Source: Actinomycetota bacterium
GTDB lineage: Bacteria; Acidobacteriota; Blastocatellia; Chloracidobacteriales; Chloracidobacteriaceae
Reading direction: 5' to 3'
DNA length: 17,751 nt
NCBI GenBank assembly: GCA_013298335.1
Contig: JAAFHI010000009.1
Span: 1 to 17,751, forward strand
The position numbers were made by a program, and so were the translations under genes. The notes beneath the pieces are model-generated. The model was not told the origin of the DNA. It ran no database searches and saw only the letters and a program-made list of their open reading frames with translations. Shown here one piece after another: positions 1 through 7,264 of the stretch (position 1 is its first letter; each line of letters opens with the position of its first letter).

Positions 1-498
1 CTCGTTTCGGAAGTGGTCGATGAGGGCTTCGAAAGCGGCTTCATCGCTGTCTGCCGTGAGATAAACCTTGTGGATGGCATCGCCCGCGATGTCGAAGAAC
101 TGAACACTGCGCTGCATGCCGCGCGGTCCGCCTTCGGTAATCGTGAGGGCAAATTTCCAGTCTTCAAGGAGGAAGCGAAGATGGATATCGTCGTTCCTGC
201 CGCTCGCGGTGTTGCCGTTTCTGACGAGCGAGGGGAAAACCGCCTTGCGCTCGTGGACGGCAAAATCGTTACGGGTCAGCAGCATCACCCTTCCGAGCGC
301 GGGAAGTGCGTCGAGCAGGCCGTCGAAATCGGGTTTCAGGAGGGCAACCGTCTCGCCCAGGTTGAGGCAGACCAGTTCCAGTTCCGAGACGCCGAGCTGG
401 CTGGCGGCATCGCGGATGCGCAGGCGCGGCGCGGTCCGGCGGAGTGCGGCGTATGCCTCGCGCAACTGCGCGGCGTCTTGATAGTGCGGGTTTCTCAT
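1..498 (-). CDS. hemS: HemS/HmuS-family haem-degrading/haem-transfer protein, N-terminal half (3' end off window)
   Basis: The first 166 residues are visible and the frame is still open at base 1. They match the first of the two similar halves of HemS/ChuS/HmuS proteins (usually about 340-350 residues). Seen: an N-terminal helical segment (LREAYAALRRTAPRLRIRDA, residues 12-31) followed by GVSELEL; LPALGRVMLLTRNDFAVHE at 65-83; a DIHLRFLLEDWKFAL strand-helix at 104-118; and RSVQFFDIAGDAIHKVYLTA at 130-149. Family members bind haem in the cytoplasm and either open the ring or pass haem on after import. The start ATG at 498 was chosen because homology begins there; a weak purine tract (GGACGG) lies upstream. 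The gene is divergent from the kinase-regulator operon. A haem importer would be expected off the left edge, but that cannot be seen. The family call is firm; the catalytic role is inferred. Confidence 0.85.
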   Translation of the reverse strand, partial: MRNPHYQDAAQLREAYAALRRTAPRLRIRDAASQLGVSELELVCLNLGETVALLKPDFDGLLDALPALGRVMLLTRNDFAVHERKAVFPSLVRNGNTASGRNDDIHLRFLLEDWKFALTITEGGPRGMQRSVQFFDIAGDAIHKVYLTADSDEAAFEALIDHFRNE

Positions 499-592
499 TT
501 CAAAATTTCCGTCCACGAAAGAAAGAGGCCATAATAAACAAATTGCTTCGGCCTTGGAAATCTACTTTCACATTTCGGAACGCCCCCCGACG
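499..592. promoter_or_regulatory. Divergent intergenic region between hemS and the two-component operon
   Basis: This 94-base gap must hold the 5' signals of both divergent genes. It contains an AT-rich core at 530-540. CATAAT (530-535) is a 5/6 match to a sigma-70 -10 box for the rightward kinase gene, and its complement TATTAT (531-536) could serve hemS. Neither has a convincing -35 hexamer. No GG-N10-GC sigma-54 element was found by eye. Promoter assignment is tentative. Confidence 0.3.
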
Positions 593-2167
593 ATGCTTTC
601 CCTCAAACTCCATACGCGGACGACGCTGCTCGCTTCGGTGATTTCCATCGGAATTCTGGCGTTGTTTCTGGCGATTTCGAGTGCCGAGGTCTCAAAGCTG
701 CTGCGCGACGAGCAGCGGGCCCGGGCGGAACTTCAGGCGGTCAACGTGGCCGATCAGATCGGTCGGATTCCCGCGCCTTACGATCCGCAGGGACTGGTCC
801 GGCTGATTGCGCTCGCCAAGGCGTCGCGTCCCGGCGTCGTCGGCATCCGCGTCTGGGAACGCTCGAACGCGGCGTTCAAGATCGCGGCCACGCTGGGCGA
901 CGAGGGATTGTCCGACACCTCGCCCGACGAAGTCGCCGGACTGGCCAAAAACGCGGCGGTCCCGCGAACGGTCACGACGCAGGTCCGGTCGGCGGGCGAT
1001 CTGACCTACCGCGTCTTTGCGCCAATCAGTCGCGGCGGACGGCTCAACGGCTGGGTCGAACTCGTCGAGCGCCGCGAGGCCACGCCGCTCATCGCCGTGC
1101 GCTATCGAAACCTCGCTTTCTGGATGGTGGCTGCCAGCTTCGTCTGCATCACACTCGGCATCTATCTGCTGTTCCGCCGCATGATCTATCGCCCCATCGG
1201 GCGTTTACTGGGGGCGATGGAACGGGTCGAAAAGGGCGACCTCACCGCGACGCTGGTGGATGTGGCGGACGACGAACTCGGTCGTCTGGCCGTCGGATAC
1301 AACAAGATGCTCGCGCAGGTCCGCACCATGACCGATGAGCGCGAATTACGCCGCCAGTCGCTCGAACAGAAAATTGCCGAGGCGACCGCCGAACTCTCCG
1401 AACGCAATGCCCAGCTTGAAGATCTGAACCGGGAACTCTGGGAAACCACGCGCCGCCTGACCGAAATGGAACGCCTCGCCGCCGCCGGACAGACCGCCGC
1501 GCAATTCGCCCATGAAGTCGGCACGCCGCTCAATCTCATCAGCGGTCACGTCCAGTTGCTTGGAGCCGGTTTGAATGGAGATGCGCGCGCGCGGACCCGC
1601 ATCGAGACCATCGGCGTCCAGATCGAGCGCATCGAACGCATCGTGCGGGGCATGCTCGACCGGACCCGCCCCGAGGATACCGAACGCGCGCCGGTCGACC
1701 TCAACGCCCTGCTGGAGCGCATTTTCGAAGTCACCCATCCCGCGCTCGATGCCCGTCAGGTGGTGCTCGACGCCGACATGGAAAGCGATCTGCCGCGCAT
1801 TTCGGGCACGTTCGACCGGTTGCAGCAGGTTTTCATCAATCTCATCAACAACGCCCTCGACGCCATGCCCGGCGGCGGCACGCTCACCATCACCAGTCGC
1901 GCGCGGCCAGCCGAGGACCATTCCGGGAAGCGCGACGTCATCGTCGAGGTTTCCGATACCGGAACCGGCATGCCCGAATCGGTGCGCGCCCGGGCGTTCG
2001 ATGCGTTTTTCACCACCAAGGAGCGCGGTCGCGGCACCGGTCTGGGACTGGTCGTCACCCGGCAGATTGTCCGCGAACACGACGGCGACATCGAGATCGT
2101 CAGCGTGGTCGGCAAGGGGACCACTCTGCGGCTGAAATTTCCGGCTATCGAGGAACATCGTTCATGA
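593..2167 (+). CDS. NtrB-like membrane sensor histidine kinase
   Basis: This is a 524-residue sensor kinase, counted from the ATG at 593. A TTG 39 bases upstream (554) would add 13 residues without a membrane or domain feature, so the ATG directly before the first membrane segment is preferred. Order seen: TM1 about residues 9-29; a periplasmic sensor of about 140 residues; TM2 about 173-194; a HAMP domain with PIGRLLGAMERVEKGD; a coiled coil; the H-box AHEVGTPLN with phospho-acceptor His307; the N-box NLINNALDAM (about 416-425); and ATP-binding DTGTGMP and GRGTGLGL. The H-box and G-boxes are intact, so the protein should autophosphorylate. The stop overlaps the regulator start by ATGA, which implies translational coupling and a cognate pair. 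I do not recognise the sensor domain, so the signal is unknown. Confidence 0.93.
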   Translation: MLSLKLHTRTTLLASVISIGILALFLAISSAEVSKLLRDEQRARAELQAVNVADQIGRIPAPYDPQGLVRLIALAKASRPGVVGIRVWERSNAAFKIAATLGDEGLSDTSPDEVAGLAKNAAVPRTVTTQVRSAGDLTYRVFAPISRGGRLNGWVELVERREATPLIAVRYRNLAFWMVAASFVCITLGIYLLFRRMIYRPIGRLLGAMERVEKGDLTATLVDVADDELGRLAVGYNKMLAQVRTMTDERELRRQSLEQKIAEATAELSERNAQLEDLNRELWETTRRLTEMERLAAAGQTAAQFAHEVGTPLNLISGHVQLLGAGLNGDARARTRIETIGVQIERIERIVRGMLDRTRPEDTERAPVDLNALLERIFEVTHPALDARQVVLDADMESDLPRISGTFDRLQQVFINLINNALDAMPGGGTLTITSRARPAEDHSGKRDVIVEVSDTGTGMPESVRARAFDAFFTTKERGRGTGLGLVVTRQIVREHDGDIEIVSVVGKGTTLRLKFPAIEEHRS

Positions 2168-3537
2168 AGAAAAACATTCTCGTCGTCGATGACGACCGCG
2201 CCTCGTGCGAACTGCTGCGCGAAATCTTTCTCGCGCAGGGATGGAACGTCGAAATTTCCATCGCGCCCGAGGACGCCCGACAGCTCTTTGCAAAAACGCC
2301 GTTCGATCTGGTCGTGACCGATGTGAATCTCGAAGCCGAAACCAACGGTCTCGACCTTCTGAGCACGTTTCACGATCGCTGCCCGGTCATTCTGGTCACG
2401 GGGTTCGGTACGCTTGAAACCGCCGTGCTCGCCTCGCGGGAAGGCGCGTGGGATTTCATTTCCAAGCCCTTCAAGGTGGATGAGGTCGTGTCGGCGGCCC
2501 GGGCGGCGCTGGCGCGCGGAAACGACAACGCTGCCGAACCGGTCACCGAATCCGAACTTTCGACCCGTTACGCCGATACCGGCATGGTCGGTCGGTCGGC
2601 GCAGATGATCGACCTGTACAAGGAAATCGCGCGCGTCGCGCCGGCCCGTTCGACCGTTTTGCTCATCGGCGAGTCGGGGACCGGCAAGGAACTCGTCGCT
2701 AAGGCCATTCACCACCACGGACCGCGCTCCGCCGCGCCGTTCATCGCGGTCAACTGCGGCGCGCTGACCGAGACGATGCTGGAGGCGGAACTGTTCGGCC
2801 ACGTAAAGGGGTCGTTCACCGGCGCGACCATCGATCGGAAGGGATTGTGGGAGGAAGCCGAGGGCGGCACGCTGTTTCTCGATGAAATCGGCGAAACCAG
2901 CCCGGCCATGCAGGTGAAACTGTTGCGGGCGCTTCAGGAAGGCGAAATCCGGCGGGTCGGCGCTTCGAAATCGCAGACGGTGGATGCCCGCGTGGTGGCG
3001 GCGACCAATCGCAATCTTGAAGAGGAAGTGACGACGGGGAAATTCCGAAAGGATTTGTACTATCGGCTGAGCGTCGTGACGCTCCGGGTGCCGTCCCTGC
3101 GCGAGCGCCGGACGGATATTCCGCTGCTCGCCGAGCGGTTTCTGCGCGTTGCTTCGGGCAATGTCGGACGCAAGCTGCGGTTCGACGAAACGGCCATCAA
3201 CCTGCTCTCGGTCTACGACTTTCCCGGCAACGTGCGCGAGTTGCAGGCGGCGGTCGAGTACGCCGCGCTGCATGCCCGTGGCTCGGTCGTCATCCCGGAG
3301 AATTTTCCGACCAAGCTGCAATCACCCGAACTGCGCGCCCGGTCCATCCGGCGTCCGTCGCTTCAAACCGAACTTTTTTCACAACTCCCCACGCTCGACG
3401 ACCTCGAACGCCAGTACCTGATTCACGTACTGGATGCCGTTCAGGGCAATCGAACCCGCGCCGCCGAAATCATGGGCATCGACCGCCGTACGCTCTACCG
3501 CATGGCCGAACGGTTCGGCATCAAGCTGGATGAGTGA
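2164..3537 (+). CDS. NtrC-family sigma-54-dependent response regulator
   Basis: This 457-residue protein has the full three-domain NtrC layout. The receiver has acidic pair Asp10/Asp11, phospho-acceptor Asp53 (TDVNLE), Thr79 and Lys101. The AAA+ domain begins about residue 140 (MVGRSAQM) with Walker A GESGTGKE, the sigma-54 contact loop as GSFTGA, Walker [12 protein letters not shown], and FRKDLYYRL and [12 protein letters not shown] Fis-type helix-turn-helix ends the protein ([20 protein letters not shown]). The family uses ATP hydrolysis to remodel RNA polymerase-sigma-54 at -24/-12 promoters. The contact loop is usually GAFTGA, so the Ala-to-Ser change is unusual. GAGG lies upstream of the ATG, and the start overlaps the kinase stop. 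The target genes are unknown; no -24/-12 promoter was found in this window. Confidence 0.95.
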   Translation: MKKNILVVDDDRASCELLREIFLAQGWNVEISIAPEDARQLFAKTPFDLVVTDVNLEAETNGLDLLSTFHDRCPVILVTGFGTLETAVLASREGAWDFISKPFKVDEVVSAARAALARGNDNAAEPVTESELSTRYADTGMVGRSAQMIDLYKEIARVAPARSTVLLIGESGTGKELVAKAIHHHGPRSAAPFIAVNCGALTETMLEAELFGHVKGSFTGATIDRKGLWEEAEGGTLFLDEIGETSPAMQVKLLRALQEGEIRRVGASKSQTVDARVVAATNRNLEEEVTTGKFRKDLYYRLSVVTLRVPSLRERRTDIPLLAERFLRVASGNVGRKLRFDETAINLLSVYDFPGNVRELQAAVEYAALHARGSVVIPENFPTKLQSPELRARSIRRPSLQTELFSQLPTLDDLERQYLIHVLDAVQGNRTRAAEIMGIDRRTLYRMAERFGIKLDE

Positions 3538-3539
3538 CG

Positions 3540-3609
3540 GGAATGCGGAATGCGGAATGCGGAATGCGGAATGCGGAATGCGGAATGCGGAATGCGGAAT
3601 GCGGAATGC
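3540..3609. repeat. Ten perfect tandem copies of heptamer GGAATGC
   Basis: The 7-base unit GGAATGC occurs ten times without interruption, starting two bases after the regulator stop codon. Because 7 is not a multiple of 3, the tract is open in several frames and generates spurious periodic peptides, which are not taken as genes. It lies in the 171-base convergent gap 3538-3708. The perfect identity of all copies suggests recent expansion or slippage. Confidence 0.97.
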
Positions 3610-3672
3610 GTTGAATTGTAGTCAGAGATTCCGCGAGTCAAGCGATTTCTGATGAAACCCCGCGTTTTCTTT

Positions 3673-3704
3673 ATTCCGCATTCGATATTCGATATTCCGC
3701 ATTC
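3673..3704. repeat. Paired inverted partners of the GGAATGC tract
   Basis: The 11-mer ATTCCGCATTC occurs at 3673-3683 and again at 3694-3704, separated by GATATTCGAT. Each copy is exactly complementary to the heptamer tract at 3540-3609. A transcript from either side could form a stem of at least 11 base pairs with a loop of about 65-90 bases. The position between two converging operons fits a bidirectional terminator or a small palindromic element; this function is inferred. Confidence 0.8.
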
Positions 3705-3708
3705 TCCT

Positions 3709-5283
3709 TCAGGCTTGCCGTTCGGTGAGGCGCATTTCATTGAAGTCGCCGGAGGGCTCGCGTGTCTGGCTCGGGTCTTCGCCGAGTCGAATCAGGGTTT
3801 CTTCCGTAACTTCGCGGAGTTTTCCGAACAGCAGATTCACATCGAAGAGGAACGTCGTATCGGGCAGGCGGTGGAGGTCCATGCGTCCGAATTCGTTTTC
3901 ATGGAAACAGAGCGGAAGGCTGAGTTTGGCCGTGTGGGGAAGGTGTTCCGGCTGCCCATCCTCGGTCCAGACCGCGGTCACGAAGTCATCGTGGCGCGAG
4001 AACCGGAAGTAGGCATGTTCCCGAATCTGCCACGCCAGCTTGAGCGGAAGGTGGAGGCGGACCTGCGTGAAATCGGTGGCCTCAAAGCATTCGCCGAGGT
4101 GGGTGAAAAATTCGTCGTGATTCTTCGATGCGCGCAATGCCTGAACGAGGTTTTGAACCTGGATGTTGTTGGCGATGACCGCTCGCTGGCTGAGTGAGCG
4201 TTGAAGGACGCGCCCGATTTCGCCGAATTCGTGGTAGCCCAGATGCTGGATGGCGATCCAGAGGGCCAGACCCAGCGTGAGCAGGATCAATCCGAGCAGC
4301 CGGTTCGGCGAGTTGTAGGCGAGCAGGCTCATCAGGGCGAAAAAGGCCGACGCCGCGTAGAGCAGAATCGTCGTTTTGCGTTGCGAGAAGCCGCGCGCCA
4401 GCAGTTGATGGTGGATGTGCCGCCGGTCCGCGCCGAAAACCGGCTTGCCCGAAAGGAAACGCCGTCCGATGGAGAGCGCCGTTTCCATCACCGGCAGCCC
4501 GAAAGCCAGCAGCGGAATCGTGACGGTGACGATGGTGACCGATTTCTGCGAACCGAGTATCGAAAGCGCCGCCAGCGTGAACCCGATGAAGAGACTGCCG
4601 CAGTCGCCCATGAAAACGGTCGCCGGATTGAAGTTGTATTTCAGGAATCCGGCGATGCTGCCGGCCAGCGCGCAGGCCAGCGCCGCCAGTGCGAGGTTCT
4701 GGTTGGCGACGGCGACATAGAGCATCGTCAGCGTCGAAAACAGTGCCGAGCCCGCCGAGAGACCGTCCACGCCGTCAATCAGGTTGAAGGCGTTGCTGAC
4801 ACCGACGAGCCAGAGCACGGTGATCGGGAGTCCCCACGCGCCGAGCTGGACGGTGTTGCCGGTAAAGGGGTTCGGGAGCGACGTGATGCCCTGCGCGAAG
4901 AAGTGAAAGCAGACCGCGATGACGATCTGGCCGATGAACTTCGTTCGCGGACGCAGCCGGTAAATATCGTCGAGCAGCCCAAGCACGAAGACGGCGAGGC
5001 AGGGGATCACGAACCTGACCAGTTGTTCGCGACCGTCGCGCAGTGTCTGCGTGATGATGCCATCCAGAAAATAGAGCGGCACCAGCGCCAGAAAGAACGC
5101 GATGACCATCGCGATTCCGCCGACCCGAGGGATCGGGACGGTGTGAATCTGCCGGTGCTCCGACGGGGTGTCCATGAAGTCGATGCGTCGCGCCAGGTTG
5201 CGAATAAAAGGCGTGAGTACAAACGACGTTCCGAGAGCAATAAGAAATACGATCGTATAGGTCAGCAAGGCGGTTCTCCTCAT
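3709..5283 (-). CDS. WecA/TagO-like undecaprenyl-phosphate sugar-1-phosphate transferase with soluble C-terminal extension
   Basis: This 524-residue protein belongs to the MraY/WecA/TagO family, which moves a HexNAc-1-phosphate from UDP-sugar to undecaprenyl phosphate and so starts glycan repeat-unit synthesis at the inner membrane. Seen: DTPSEHRQIHTVPIPRVGG (38-56); the Mg-binding pair LLDDIYRL (Asp105-Asp106); NAFNLIDGVDGL (164-175); FMGDCGS with Asp227; and the cytoplasmic HIHH (289-292). About ten hydrophobic segments end near residue 345. Ordinary WecA/TagO proteins stop near there. This one continues about 175 residues as a soluble, mixed alpha/beta tail I do not recognise. The ATG at 5283 was chosen because homology starts just after it; a possible 54-residue upstream extension is basic and unlike the family. 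It is the last gene of the polysaccharide cluster, 167 bases after the preceding gene, and may have its own promoter. Confidence 0.92.
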   Translation of the reverse strand: MRRTALLTYTIVFLIALGTSFVLTPFIRNLARRIDFMDTPSEHRQIHTVPIPRVGGIAMVIAFFLALVPLYFLDGIITQTLRDGREQLVRFVIPCLAVFVLGLLDDIYRLRPRTKFIGQIVIAVCFHFFAQGITSLPNPFTGNTVQLGAWGLPITVLWLVGVSNAFNLIDGVDGLSAGSALFSTLTMLYVAVANQNLALAALACALAGSIAGFLKYNFNPATVFMGDCGSLFIGFTLAALSILGSQKSVTIVTVTIPLLAFGLPVMETALSIGRRFLSGKPVFGADRRHIHHQLLARGFSQRKTTILLYAASAFFALMSLLAYNSPNRLLGLILLTLGLALWIAIQHLGYHEFGEIGRVLQRSLSQRAVIANNIQVQNLVQALRASKNHDEFFTHLGECFEATDFTQVRLHLPLKLAWQIREHAYFRFSRHDDFVTAVWTEDGQPEHLPHTAKLSLPLCFHENEFGRMDLHRLPDTTFLFDVNLLFGKLREVTEETLIRLGEDPSQTREPSGDFNEMRLTERQA

Positions 5284-5450
5284 TCTTCGACCGATAGGGT
5301 CGGTGCGGCTCTTGTGGCCGCTTCGTGGTCGCCCTGGGTCTGGCTGTAAAAAAATGTATTCGGCTGTAAAAATTCTTCTTCGATGCGGAAGCAAGATAAC
5401 AACTCGAACCGTGAATGCCAAGACCATAACAGTCTTGTGTTTCACCGGGA
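5284..5450 (-). promoter_or_regulatory. Leader region of the wecA-like gene with twin GGCTGTAAAAA motifs
   Basis: This 167-base gap has no gene. GGCTGTAAAAA occurs at 5342-5352 and again at 5362-5372, exactly 20 bases apart (about two helical turns). That spacing is what a dimeric DNA-binding protein often uses, and read leftward both lie upstream of the wecA-like gene. A short stem (CGACC 5288-5292 with GGTCG 5298-5302) sits 5 bases upstream of the start codon and could affect ribosome access. No clear -35/-10 pair was identified. Regulatory function is inferred. Confidence 0.3.
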
Positions 5451-6671
5451 TTACGCTGATTCGATGGCTTTGAAATATTTCTCCAGCGCGATTTCGCGGC
5501 GGTAGTGCTCATCGAAGCCGCGTCGCGCATTGCGCTTCATGGCTTCGAGGCGGTCGGGATCGTCGGCCAGCGCGCGCAGGTTGGCGACCACGCCTTCGAC
5601 GTCGCCCGGCTGGACCTGAAACCCGCATTCGTGGGCCGTGATGATGTCGGCGATTTCGGTCAGGTCGGTGACGAGGCCGAGGATGGCCTGTCCGGCGGCG
5701 AGCGAGCCGTAAATCTTGCTCGGAATGATGAGCCCTTCCACGCCGCGCTCCATCGTGACGATGGAAAGATCGCCGCAGGTGAGCGAATAGGGCAGTGTTT
5801 CGGTCGGCTGGTAGGGAAGAAAGGCCACGTTCGGCAACTGCTTTTTGGCCTTCAGTTCTTCGAGCAGCGCCCGCTTGCCGCCGTCGCCGATGAAGAGAAA
5901 GTGAAACCGGTCGTCGTCGCGCAGGCGGTCGGCGGCTTCGAGGATGGTTTCGAGATCGTGGGCGAGGCCCATGTTCCCCGAATAGAGCACCGTCAGCCGC
6001 CGGTCCGTCCCATGCTCGCGGGCAAAGGGGTTTTCCGACTTCGCGAGCGGGCGGATGGTGTCGCCGTCGGCCCAACTGTTGATGACATGAATCGGCGGAC
6101 ATTTCGAGCCGGCCCGTTTCATCGACCCTTCGATGACCGCCCGCATGCGTTCGCCGAGCGTGATGATCGAGGAGGCATTGGAATAGGCGCGGGCGTTGAC
6201 GAAATCCCAGATGCGTCGAATCGGCGACCGCGCGCCGAAGACGCCGAGGTTGACGGCGAGTTCGGGGTAGATGTCTTCCACGATGCAGACGTAGGGCCGT
6301 CCGCGCAGCTTTTTCCCGAACCAGCCGATGGCCCCGAACAGCGGGGCATTGCAGATGACCAGCGTGTCGTGCCCGCGATAGCCGAAAACCGTCTCCGTCA
6401 GTGCGCCGAGCAGGAACGTGCCGAGGTTGCTGATGCGTCCGAGCAGGCGGCGCTTGTCGAACCGCGTCCCGATGACGCGTCGGACGGGCAGACCCTCGAT
6501 GACGTCGTTGACCGGAAGCCGTCCCCCGCGCTGGTAGGTCGCGCGACTGGTGACAACCGAAGTCTCGATGCCGCGTTCCTTGAGATGGAGCGCGATTTCC
6601 TTCGCGTAGACGCCCACGGCGGCGGTTTCCGGATGAAAGTAGTTGGTGAGCAGAATGATGCGTTTCGGCAA
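5451..6671 (-). CDS. WbuB-like GT4 glycosyltransferase
   Basis: This GT4 family enzyme, about 406 residues from a TTG at 6671, would transfer a sugar from a nucleotide-sugar donor to the lipid-linked repeat unit on the cytoplasmic face. The N-terminal GT-B domain starts with KRIILLTNYFHPETAAVGVY. The C-terminal domain has LYSGNMGLAHDLETILEAAD near residue 230. The donor-site region EGLIIPSKIYGSLAAGQAI near 312 is characteristic of the WbuB-like branch, with PSKIYG in place of the usual EGFG-type motif. No ATG lies in frame near the homology start. Starts further upstream would run into the acetyltransferase gene, so TTG was chosen 35 bases after that gene's stop; the start is uncertain. The sugar is unknown. 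Confidence 0.88.
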   Translation of the reverse strand: MPKRIILLTNYFHPETAAVGVYAKEIALHLKERGIETSVVTSRATYQRGGRLPVNDVIEGLPVRRVIGTRFDKRRLLGRISNLGTFLLGALTETVFGYRGHDTLVICNAPLFGAIGWFGKKLRGRPYVCIVEDIYPELAVNLGVFGARSPIRRIWDFVNARAYSNASSIITLGERMRAVIEGSMKRAGSKCPPIHVINSWADGDTIRPLAKSENPFAREHGTDRRLTVLYSGNMGLAHDLETILEAADRLRDDDRFHFLFIGDGGKRALLEELKAKKQLPNVAFLPYQPTETLPYSLTCGDLSIVTMERGVEGLIIPSKIYGSLAAGQAILGLVTDLTEIADIITAHECGFQVQPGDVEGVVANLRALADDPDRLEAMKRNARRGFDEHYRREIALEKYFKAIESA

Positions 6672-6706
6672 GGGGGTGGCTTCGATTTCCGCCGTCGGCC
6701 CAGGGG

Positions 6707-7264
6707 TTACGGGCGGTCGGCAATTTCTCTTTTGCGGATCGGCTGGGCCGGATTTCCGCGATAGATCATGTATGGCTCGGCAGTGCCGCCAATGACGCTT
6801 CCGACGGTCACGATGGCGTGCGACCCGATGGACGCGCCCGGCGTGACCACGGCCCTGGCCCCGATCCACGCGCCGTCCGCGATGACGATGGGGCCGACAA
6901 TCAGATCGAACGCGGGCGATTTGTAATCATGGTTGCCGGTCAGCAGGTAGGCCCCCTGCGAGACGCAGGCGTGGCGTCCGATGGTGACCTGCGCGAGGTT
7001 GTCGATCCACGCGCCCTCGCCGATCCACGTATGGTCGCCGATTTCGAGAAACCACGGATACTTGATGTTCACGTCGGGCTTGATGACGACGCCGACCCCG
7101 ATGCGACCGCCGAACAGCCGCAGCAGGGCGCACTTGAAGGATGACGGAAAGGGCAGGTCGGATTTGAAAATGTACGCATTGACCAGCAGCCAGACCAGCC
7201 GCTTGAACGCGCCGCCGGGCTGGTACCACCGGTTGTCGAATTTTGAAAGGTCAACGGTCGTCAT
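6707..7264 (-). CDS. WcaF-like left-handed beta-helix O-acetyltransferase
   Basis: This 185-residue hexapeptide-repeat acetyltransferase is close in layout to WcaF, the colanic acid acetyltransferase. Seen: an N-terminal helical part (WLLVNAYIFKSDLPFPSSFK, 25-44); repeated turns of the beta-helix from about residue 52 (GGRIGVGVVI, IGDHTWIGEGAWI, TIGRHACVSQGAYL); the catalytic-type His112 in TGNHDY; and the typical ending MIYRGNPAQPIRKR. The family uses acetyl-CoA to acetylate a sugar hydroxyl, probably on the lipid-linked repeat unit. The ATG at 7264 overlaps the preceding gene's TGA (ATGA), so the two are probably translationally coupled, which supports a shared pathway. The acceptor sugar is not predictable. 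Confidence 0.9.
   Translation of the reverse strand: MTTVDLSKFDNRWYQPGGAFKRLVWLLVNAYIFKSDLPFPSSFKCALLRLFGGRIGVGVVIKPDVNIKYPWFLEIGDHTWIGEGAWIDNLAQVTIGRHACVSQGAYLLTGNHDYKSPAFDLIVGPIVIADGAWIGARAVVTPGASIGSHAIVTVGSVIGGTAEPYMIYRGNPAQPIRKREIADRP

Noticed and set aside
1756..3321. A 521-codon open frame on the minus strand antisense to the kinase and regulator
   Set aside because: It is a shadow of the GC-rich coding strand: the plus-strand proteins have complete, well-known domain series, whereas the antisense product has low complexity and no motif.
3540..3704. Possible CRISPR array
   Set aside because: Units are 7 bases with no spacers, and no cas genes are nearby.
3434..3740. Small frames on both strands encoding repeated NAEC/GMR or IPHSAFR peptides
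   Set aside because: They are translations of the GGAATGC heptamer tract in different frames, not genes.
4201..5349. A 382-codon plus-strand frame rich in Arg, Glu, Asp and Gln opposite the wecA-like gene
   Set aside because: The composition is that of an antisense frame to a membrane protein; the minus-strand WecA motifs are unambiguous.
5284..5445. 54-residue N-terminal extension of the wecA-like protein
   Set aside because: The extension does not resemble the family N-terminus, and the ATG at 5283 directly precedes the first membrane segment.
5505..6764. A 419-codon plus-strand frame opposite the WbuB-like gene
   Set aside because: It is antisense to a well-supported glycosyltransferase and has no recognisable domain.
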